A stretch of DNA of 17,822 nt from DATAVB01 sp040414495 (GTDB lineage Bacteria; Actinomycetota; Actinomycetes; Mycobacteriales; QHCD01), in contig JBEDUI010000230.1 of the NCBI GenBank assembly GCA_040414495.1, positions 1 through 17,822 on the forward strand, given 5' to 3'. The notes under the pieces were generated by a model. It was not told the DNA's origin. It did not search any database and saw only the letters and a program-made list of their open reading frames with translations. The translations under genes were made by a program, and so were the position numbers. Shown here piece by piece: positions 12,606-17,822 of this stretch; within the stretch, counting starts at the first letter, position 1, and the number at the start of each line of letters is the position of its first letter.

Positions 12606-13961
12606 TTACTGGCTGCTGTTGACCATCTTCGGCAACTTGAACGGGCAGTACTGTTTCATGTTCGCGTTCACCTGTTTGTTGACCGACTCCAGCGCCGACT
12701 TGGGCGAGGCACCCAGTTGCACCGCCGTTTCGGCGTTGCTCAAGGCGGTCGAGAGCTGCGCGTTGACCGGCAACGGCGGACGGCTGGTCGAGTACTTCAA
12801 GATGTCGGCGAAGAATTGCTGACTGCCGGTCACCGATTTGTCGCTCAGCAACGGCTTGTACGTCGGCAGGTGCTGGGTCATCGTGTCGTAAATCTTCTGA
12901 CCCTCCGGCCCAGAGGCGTACTTGATGAACTTCCAGCCGCCGTCTGGATTGGCCGCGCCTTTGGGAATCACGTACGCGAATCCACCGGACCAGGTGAACG
13001 GCTTGTCGCCCTTCTTCGGCACCGGCAGGTACGTCTCGCCGTATTTCACCTTCGGCGCGTATTGCTTCAACGGCTCGATGTTGAAGTTGCCGTCGATGGT
13101 CATTGCCACGTTGCTGTCGAAGAAGGTGCCCTGGTTCGGCGGGTGGCCCGGCGGCAGGTACGTCGCCAGAAACGCCTGGACCTTGTTGTAATTGAGCTCC
13201 TTGGCCCAGGTTTCGAAAGCGTTGTACGCCTTGAGCAGCGGCGGTTGGGTCGCGTCGATCTCACAGGTCTTGCTGTTGAAGAACGTCGCCCCGTACATCA
13301 AGGCCCAGGTCGCCCAGAATCCCTGCGCGTCCCACGGAATCAGGCCGATCTGTTTGTAATTTCCGCCCTGCATGATCGTCGCCTTCTTGGCGATCGCCAT
13401 GACCTCGTCGATCGTGGGTGGACCATTTTTCGGGTCGAGCACGTCGGGGTTGACGCCGGCCTTCTTCAACAGCGTCTTGTTGTAGAAGAGCCCGCGGCTG
13501 TCGGTGTCGTTCGGGATTCCGTAGGCGTCGCCCTTGTACGAACCCTCGTTCCAGGCGAATTGCAGGAACTTGGATTTCATGCCCGGCGATTTGTCGACGT
13601 ACGGCTGCAGGTCGGTGAGGATTCCGGTGCCGGCGTACTGGGCGGTCGAGAAACGGTCGACCAGATAGACGTCAGGGCCGGTGTGCCCGCGCACCGCGGT
13701 GATGAGGTCGGTCGCATCGCCGGTGCCGATCACTGGTTTGGGCAGAATCTGCACCTTGTAGCCGGGATTTTGCTTCTCGAAGCCCTGGGCGATCTTGTTC
13801 CAGGCCTTCATCGTGATCGGGTCGGTGATCGTGGTCCAGTACGTGACCACCTTGGGATCGTTGCTACGGGTGGCGCACGCGGTCAGCGCGCCCGATAACA
13901 ATGTCGCGCAGGCCAAGAGGACGCCAAAGCGACGCCGGCGAGTGGTCGAAATAGCGCTCAC
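12606..13961 (-). CDS. Sugar ABC transporter substrate-binding lipoprotein (CUT1, SBP family 1)
   Basis: This 451-residue extracellular lipoprotein has basic residues TTRRRRFG, a hydrophobic stretch and lipobox LTAC with Cys at about 29. The mature protein has family 1 features: VVTYWTTITDP at the start, FEKQNPGYKVQILP, TGPDVYLVDRF, YGIPNDTDSRGLFYNKTLLKKAG, and WSGGFAYVIPKGAANPDGGW near the ligand cleft. GTG 13961 overlaps the permease stop by 4 nt (GTGA) and is preceded by GGGGAG at about 7 nt; a longer frame reaching 14255 would run into the permease gene. Binding proteins are normally first in CUT1 operons, whereas here it is last. Its sugar is unknown. Confidence 0.93.
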   Translation of the reverse strand: MSAISTTRRRRFGVLLACATLLSGALTACATRSNDPKVVTYWTTITDPITMKAWNKIAQGFEKQNPGYKVQILPKPVIGTGDATDLITAVRGHTGPDVYLVDRFSTAQYAGTGILTDLQPYVDKSPGMKSKFLQFAWNEGSYKGDAYGIPNDTDSRGLFYNKTLLKKAGVNPDVLDPKNGPPTIDEVMAIAKKATIMQGGNYKQIGLIPWDAQGFWATWALMYGATFFNSKTCEIDATQPPLLKAYNAFETWAKELNYNKVQAFLATYLPPGHPPNQGTFFDSNVAMTIDGNFNIEPLKQYAPKVKYGETYLPVPKKGDKPFTWSGGFAYVIPKGAANPDGGWKFIKYASGPEGQKIYDTMTQHLPTYKPLLSDKSVTGSQQFFADILKYSTSRPPLPVNAQLSTALSNAETAVQLGASPKSALESVNKQVNANMKQYCPFKLPKMVNSSQ

Positions 13962-14839
13962 TTGATGCTCCCCATGGTGATGCCGCGGACGAAGAACCGC
14001 TGGAAGCCGAAGAACAACAGGATGACCGGCACGATCGTCATCACCGAGGCCGACATCAAAAGGTTCACGGTGATCTTGTCCGGCTGGGTCTGGCGCAGAT
14101 ATTGCAGACCGATCGCCAGCGTCTGCAGCTTCTGGTCCTGCAGGTAGATCAGCGGGCCGAGGAAGTCGTTCCAGGCCGCCAACGCGGCGAAGATCGCCAC
14201 CGTCGCCAAGGCCGGACGGGCCATCGGGACCACGATCTGCCACAGAATGCGCCACTCGTTGGCCCCGTCAGCGCGGGCCGAGTCGAGCAGGTCACGCGGA
14301 ATCTGCATCAGGAACTGACGTAAAAGGAAGGTGGAGAAACCGCTACCGAAGAACGCCGGGACGACCAACGGCAGCCAGGTGTTGATCCAGTGCAGCCAAC
14401 CGAACAGGTCGAACAGCGGGATGATGGTGATCGCGAACGGCAGGAACATCGTGGCGATCACGACGTAGAACAGCTTGTCCCGGCCGCGCCACTCAAGGCA
14501 GGCGAAACCATAGGCGACGATCACGTTGGACAGCACCGTGCCGAGAGCTACCAGCGCGGTGATGAGGACTGAATTGAGGAAGAACCGCGCGAACGGGAAC
14601 GCGTTTACCGCGTCGGAGAAGTTGCTCCAGGCAAACGTGGTCGGAAACCAGCTCGGCTTGGGTTTCAGCAATTCGGCCGGCGTCTTGAGCGCCGTGACCA
14701 GCATCCAGTAAACGGGAATGAGAAACAGCGCGCACATGATGATCAGGAACAGCCGTGAGCCCCAGGCATGATGCTTGGTCGGGGTGACCTGCTTGCCCTG
14801 CTGGGCCAGCGGCGTCTCGACGATCTCGTCAATAGCCAT
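13958..14839 (-). CDS. Sugar ABC transporter permease, MalG-like (CUT1)
   Basis: This 293-residue membrane protein has six predicted helices, at about 29-50, 88-112, 123-146, 157-174, 209-226 and 258-280. The EAA loop contacting the ATPase is SARADGANEWRILWQIVVPM (about 187-206). The sequence ALFLIPVYWMLVTALKTPAE at 37-56 is typical for the MalG side. The N-terminal 25 residues are polar and cytoplasmic. GGAGGTG lies 10 nt upstream of ATG 14839 and only 5 nt separate it from the preceding gene's stop. It forms the channel with the upstream MalF-like protein. Confidence 0.94.
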   Translation of the reverse strand: MAIDEIVETPLAQQGKQVTPTKHHAWGSRLFLIIMCALFLIPVYWMLVTALKTPAELLKPKPSWFPTTFAWSNFSDAVNAFPFARFFLNSVLITALVALGTVLSNVIVAYGFACLEWRGRDKLFYVVIATMFLPFAITIIPLFDLFGWLHWINTWLPLVVPAFFGSGFSTFLLRQFLMQIPRDLLDSARADGANEWRILWQIVVPMARPALATVAIFAALAAWNDFLGPLIYLQDQKLQTLAIGLQYLRQTQPDKITVNLLMSASVMTIVPVILLFFGFQRFFVRGITMGSIK

Positions 14840-14844
14840 GGCGG

Positions 14845-15765
14845 CTACACCTCCACGCCATAGTGAACGTACCGGCGCGAGAGCCGGAATATCAGGAACG
14901 CGAGCGCGATGCCGACGATGAACAGAATCACGGCCAGCGCCGAGGCGTAGCCGAGCTGCGCATAGCTGAACGCGTTCTCATACAGGTTCAGCATGTAGAA
15001 CAGCGAACCGTTGTTCGGTCCGCCGGGCGCCGACGGCAGGATGTAGCCCGGGGTGAAGATCTGCAATGCCTGGTTCACCGCGTTGATCGCGTTGAAGAGG
15101 ATCACCGGGGACAGCAGCGGCAGCGTGATGCGGAAGAACCGGGTGATCGCATTGGCACCGTCCACCTTCGCCGCGTCATAGAGCGTGTCCGGAACGGTGT
15201 TCAAGCCGGCGAGGAAGATCAGCGCGGCGTTTCCGGCGGCGAACTGGGCCATGCCGATGATGACGCCCTTGATGCCGACCGGGTCGGACAGATAGTCCGT
15301 CGCGGGCAAGCCGAAAAGGCCGATGAACTTGTTCACGATGCCGTAGCCGGGATTGAGCAGCACGACAAAGATGAATGAGAACGCGAACGCCGGGATCAAC
15401 GACGGAAGATAGAGGATCGTCCGGTAGACGGCGACCTCGCGGACCCGGCGGTTCATCGCCAACGCGATCAGCAGCGCGATCACGAGACCAATCGGTACAG
15501 CAAAGATCGTGTACCACAGCGTGTTCATTGTTGAGGTGCCGACCAGCGGATCGGTGAACAGCCGGCTGTAGTTCTGTACGCCGTACCACTTCGGGCTGGC
15601 GAAGCCGCTATATCGGGTGAAGCTGATAACGATCGAGTAGACCAATGGAAACACGGTGAAAGCCAACAGGCCCACAATCCATGGACTGACAAATAGCAGG
15701 CCACGTCTGACGTTTCTCCAGTCCCGCGAAGTCATGCGGGTCCGAGATCCCACCACTTGGGCCAT
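14845..15765 (-). CDS. Sugar ABC transporter permease, MalF-like (CUT1)
   Basis: This 306-residue permease starts at ATG 15765, chosen over an upstream in-frame start at 15780 because GAGGAGG lies 6 nt before it. The first helix is LLFVSPWIVGLLAFTVFPLV at about 23-42, with YSIVISFTRYSGF just after, as in MalF/UgpA relatives. The EAA loop reads YDAAKVDGANAITRFFRITL (about 196-215). The last membrane span is ALAVILFIVGIALAFLIF near the C-terminus. It is the first gene of a three-gene operon containing both permeases and the binding protein. No ATPase gene is in the window; CUT1 importers of actinomycetes commonly share one MsiK-type ATPase. Substrate unknown. Confidence 0.94.
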   Translation of the reverse strand: MAQVVGSRTRMTSRDWRNVRRGLLFVSPWIVGLLAFTVFPLVYSIVISFTRYSGFASPKWYGVQNYSRLFTDPLVGTSTMNTLWYTIFAVPIGLVIALLIALAMNRRVREVAVYRTILYLPSLIPAFAFSFIFVVLLNPGYGIVNKFIGLFGLPATDYLSDPVGIKGVIIGMAQFAAGNAALIFLAGLNTVPDTLYDAAKVDGANAITRFFRITLPLLSPVILFNAINAVNQALQIFTPGYILPSAPGGPNNGSLFYMLNLYENAFSYAQLGYASALAVILFIVGIALAFLIFRLSRRYVHYGVEV

Positions 15766-15883
15766 GGCCGCCCTCCTCACCTGGTCACGGTTGGATTGCC
15801 CTAACAGGCTCGCCCCGGACTCATTTCCGGTCCGGCCCCGTTGGACGATCCGTTAAATGAAGATGGAAGCACCGTTGAATATC

Positions 15884-15926
15884 CGGCAGGAAAGATCCTG
15901 TCGGACACACGCTGAGCTAGCGTCCG
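15884..15926. other. Two adjacent hairpins in importer leader
   Basis: CGGCAGGA (15884-15891) pairs with TCCTGTCG (15896-15903) around AAGA, eight pairs including one G-T. Next to it GGAC...GCT (from 15903) pairs with AGC and GTCC (to 15925) around GAGCT with a small internal loop. They lie 120-160 bp upstream of the first permease start. Function unknown; they could be leader structures or binding sites. Confidence 0.3.
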
Positions 15927-16171
15927 GAGCCGGCCACCACGGCACGAATGCATGAACTCCGGAACCAACAAGGGGGTCCAAGTCGGTCGTTGGGCTACTT
16001 TGTAACTCACTCCGACCTCGGACACAAGGCCCCAGGAGAACGTTGTCAGAACTTTTGCCGATCGGTTATCACCTGGTGTTGCCCACTTCCGGATTACTCC
16101 GGCCGCAGCCCGGGATGAGTACGGCGCCGGTCGGTCCGTAATTCTTGAGTGAGCCACGGGCGTATCCCGGC

Positions 16172-16256
16172 GGAATTCGCGAGCCGAGTCTGAACTACGC
16201 CCGGCGGAATTCGCGAGCCGCACCCGGACACTGTCCCGGACAGAATTCGCGAGCCG
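16172..16256. repeat. Three copies of a 15-bp repeat, GGAATTCGCGAGCCG
   Basis: GGAATTCGCGAGCCG occurs exactly at 16172-16186 and 16206-16220, and as AGAATTCGCGAGCCG at 16242-16256. Spacing is 34 and 36 bp, and each copy is preceded by CCGG(C/A). A degenerate fourth element (CCGGACAATTCCCGG) follows near 16274. The sequences between copies are unrelated to each other. The period and copy number are too low for a CRISPR array. Confidence 0.75.
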
Positions 16257-16369
16257 TACTCGGACTCTCCCCGCCGGACAATTCCCGGGTTCAATTCCCG
16301 CGCTACCGAAATTGGCCGATCACGGCACGCCGGTTTCGGCCGGAGAATGTCAGCTTTGCTGAGAGAGTT

Positions 16370-16387
16370 TCACGAATAAACTCGTGA
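16370..16387 (-). terminator. Possible terminator after the second SRPBCC gene
   Basis: TCACGA (16370-16375) and TCGTGA (16382-16387) are perfect inverse complements around ATAAAC. The hairpin is 22 nt beyond the stop codon of the leftward SRPBCC gene. The stem is only 6 bp and no U-run follows, so confidence is modest. Confidence 0.35.
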
Positions 16388-16409
16388 CCGATCGAATGTC
16401 GGACCGATC

Positions 16410-16787
16410 TTAGGGCTCCTCGCCCGCCGGCCGGCCCTGCTCCAGTTCGTCCTTCAACGCCCACATGAGCCGCCGGCTGCGACGCGCCCAGCCCCGCCGG
16501 GCCCGATCAAGCCCACGCCGGGTCACTCCCCGCCCGACCGGATCGACCCGCAGGTAGTAGTGCGCGATCACGCCATCCAGGTGCGGCTCGACCCAGACCT
16601 CCATCGTGCCGGTCCAGCGCTCTCCGGCCACGGCCCATCGCACCCCCTCAGGCCCGCGGTCCTCGGCCACCCGCAAACTCAGCTCCGGCCACCAGCCGGG
16701 CCAACGGGATGCGTCGGCGACCGCACCGGCCACGGTCGCCGGGCTCGCGACGATGAACGTCTCGTCCATCAGGTCCAGCTGCGGCAT
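16410..16787 (-). CDS. SRPBCC family protein
   Basis: This protein of about 125 residues has SRPBCC features: an initial strand DETFIVASPATVAGAVAD, ASRWPGWWPEL after the first helix, a central RWTGTMEVWVEPHLDGVIAHYYL sheet region interrupted only by loops, and a basic C-terminal helix (GLDRARRGWARRSRRLMWAL). It is shorter and more basic than the other SRPBCC protein in the window. The start is uncertain: ATG 16787 is chosen because similarity begins just after it; GTG 16829 and ATG 16769 are alternatives and none has a strong ribosome site. It diverges from the FadD15-like gene across a gap of about 118 bp. A role near acyl-CoA synthetase in lipid or polyketide chemistry is a guess from context. 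Confidence 0.75.
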   Translation of the reverse strand: MPQLDLMDETFIVASPATVAGAVADASRWPGWWPELSLRVAEDRGPEGVRWAVAGERWTGTMEVWVEPHLDGVIAHYYLRVDPVGRGVTRRGLDRARRGWARRSRRLMWALKDELEQGRPAGEEP

Positions 16788-16905
16788 CCGGTCAGAATGC
16801 CACCAGCAGCCCTCGGCCACTCGCACCACGTGGTGTCCTGGGGGCGATCAGGCCAGCTGACGGATACGCTTCTGAGATACGTAGTCGGTCTAAGTGAGGT
16901 GCTGC

Positions 16906-17822
16906 GTGCGCGAGTTCTCGGTAGCGACGAACCTGACGGTCGCCGCCAACGCGAGCCTGGCCGACATGGTGTATGACAACGCCGCGAAGGACCCGGGCAA
17001 CGCGGCGTTCGGCCGGCGCCAGCCCGACGGCCACTGGATCGACGTCACGGCCGCGCAGTTCGCGAGCGAGGTACGCGCGGTGGCCAGCGGCCTGCTGGCC
17101 AGCGGGGTCGCCTCCGGTGACCGGATCGCGATCCTGTCCTCGACCCGATACGAGTGGACGCTGATCGACTACGCGATCTGGTCGGTCGGCGGCGTCCCGG
17201 TTCCGATCTACGAGACCTCCAGCGCCGAACAGGTCGAATGGATTCTGCGCGACTCGGGCGCGGGCGCCGTCGTCGTGGAGACCGTCGAGCACACCGCGAT
17301 GATCGACTCGATCCGCGGCACGTTGCCAGAGCTGCAGACCGTCTGGACGATCGAAGACGGCCTGATCGAGATGTTGACCAAGCACGGCGCCGACGTCGAC
17401 CCGTCCGAACTCGAGACGCGCCGAGCCAGCGTGTCCGCGGCCGACCTGGCCACGATCATCTACACCAGCGGCACCACCGGCCGGCCGAAGGGCTGCGAGC
17501 TCACCCACGCGAACCTGCTGTCCGACACGCGCAACGCGACCCAGGGCGCGCTGACCGAGATATTCGACATGACCAGCGGCTCGACGCTGCTGTTCCTGCC
17601 GCTGGCGCACTCGTTCGCGCGCATCATCCAGGTCGGCTGCCTGGAGTGCGGCATCATCCTGGGGCACACGTCGAACATCTCCCGGCTGGCGCCCGAGCTG
17701 CAGTCGTTCCGGCCGACGTTCCTGCTCGCGGTGCCGCGGGTGTTCGAGAAGGTCTACAACACCGCGGAGCAGCAGGCGTCGGAGAGCCCGGTGAAGAGCC
17801 GGATCTTCCGCGCCGCGGCGGA
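16906..17822 (+). CDS. fadD15: Long-chain acyl-CoA synthetase, FadD15-like (partial, C-terminus beyond window)
   Basis: I translated this open frame from GTG 16906 to the window edge (305 residues, no stop). GAGG lies 6 nt upstream. It begins MREFSVATNLTV, close to FadD15 of M. tuberculosis. It contains STRYEWTLIDYAIWSVGGVP (79-98), IYETSSAEQVEWIL (101-114), the ATP-binding P-loop IYTSGTTGRPKG (185-196), FLPLAHSFAR (230-239) and VPRVFEKVYNTAEQ (276-289), all family landmarks. The full enzyme should be about 600 residues, so roughly half is missing. It activates fatty acids with ATP to acyl-adenylates and then acyl-CoA in the cytoplasm. Its position beside SRPBCC genes matches the arrangement known near fadD15 in mycobacteria. 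Confidence 0.93.
   Translation, partial: MREFSVATNLTVAANASLADMVYDNAAKDPGNAAFGRRQPDGHWIDVTAAQFASEVRAVASGLLASGVASGDRIAILSSTRYEWTLIDYAIWSVGGVPVPIYETSSAEQVEWILRDSGAGAVVVETVEHTAMIDSIRGTLPELQTVWTIEDGLIEMLTKHGADVDPSELETRRASVSAADLATIIYTSGTTGRPKGCELTHANLLSDTRNATQGALTEIFDMTSGSTLLFLPLAHSFARIIQVGCLECGIILGHTSNISRLAPELQSFRPTFLLAVPRVFEKVYNTAEQQASESPVKSRIFRAAA

Larger units (their letters stand above)
15766..16409. other. Long non-coding region upstream of the CUT1 importer
   Basis: No convincing gene is present in this 644-bp stretch. The frames that are open across it translate to repetitive or compositionally odd peptides without recognisable domains. It must contain the promoter of the leftward importer operon, but I could not pick a convincing -35/-10 pair. 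Visible elements are the GAGGAGG ribosome site, a CTAACA motif at 15801-15806, two adjacent hairpins (15884-15926), three copies of a 15-bp repeat (16172-16256) and a terminator-like hairpin (16370-16387). Confidence 0.6.

Noticed and set aside
12549..13898. Rightward 449-codon open frame
   Set aside because: Antisense shadow of the CUT1 binding-protein gene; rich in Arg/Val/Leu with no recognisable fold.
13962..14255. 98-codon N-terminal extension of the CUT1 binding protein
   Set aside because: It lies within the permease gene in another frame and would place the lipobox far from the N-terminus.
16027..16087. Promoter of the CUT1 importer operon
   Set aside because: I inspected the minus strand between 15780 and 16090 and found only weak -35/-10 combinations; none stands out enough to call.
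15801..16223. Leftward 140-codon open frame in the 644-bp gap
   Set aside because: Odd composition, partly translation of the 15-bp repeats, no ribosome site or domain; the same holds for the rightward frame at 16145-16387.
16285..16301. tRNA T-arm-like sequence (GGGTTCAATTCCC)
   Set aside because: Four of five T-stem pairs form, but no matching acceptor 5' half (GGTAGCG), D-arm or anticodon arm is found upstream.

Overview
The window is high-GC DNA with GTG starts, Shine-Dalgarno motifs close to starts, TANNNT-type -10 boxes and a Tat-type lipoprotein. Its protein families point to an actinomycete (phylum Actinomycetota). Two residents look orthologous to Mycobacterium tuberculosis genes: an SRPBCC protein close to TB16.3 (Rv2185c) and an acyl-CoA synthetase close to FadD15. 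The glucokinase resembles the Streptomyces ROK glucokinase. I cannot fix the genus from sequence alone.

Region 1 (1-2761): a leftward pair, a ThuA-like protein followed by a Gfo/Idh/MocA dehydrogenase cut by the window edge, diverges from a LacI-family repressor. The intergenic region holds two overlapping back-to-back promoters and candidate operators.

Region 2 (2762-8751): a rightward five-gene ABC importer of the dipeptide/oligopeptide (Dpp/Opp) type: a Tat-lipoprotein binding protein, two permeases and two ATPases, tightly packed and ended by a GC hairpin. Two short motifs from the lacI-thuA intergenic region recur upstream of it. The importer and the ThuA/Gfo-Idh pair may therefore form one LacI regulon for a sugar or glycoside rather than a peptide.

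Region 3 (8704-9329): a non-coding gap between convergent genes. It holds seven units of a ~41-bp repeat in two blocks, each ending in a 92-bp module with an inverted copy of the repeat core. A 36-bp GAC/GAG-rich tandem duplication follows. The gap is flanked by an exact 18-bp direct repeat that duplicates the 3' end of the adjacent glucokinase gene. This is the most unusual part of the window.

Region 4 (9330-12583, leftward): ROK glucokinase, a MerR-family regulator with a TPR-like C-terminal domain, a TB16.3-like SRPBCC protein and a calcineurin-like metallophosphoesterase. The MerR gene has a textbook 19-bp-spacer promoter with an 18-bp palindrome and is predicted to be leaderless.

Region 5 (12606-15765, leftward): a CUT1-type sugar importer (two permeases, then the binding protein) with no ATPase gene. 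It presumably uses a shared MsiK-type ATPase encoded elsewhere. A 644-bp non-coding leader region (15766-16409) contains hairpins and three copies of a 15-bp repeat.

Region 6 (16410-17822): a second SRPBCC protein diverges from a FadD15-like long-chain acyl-CoA synthetase cut by the right edge. Glucokinase, the SRPBCC proteins, the phosphoesterase and FadD15 resemble a conserved actinobacterial chromosomal neighbourhood. In this genome the MerR gene and the CUT1 importer lie inside it.
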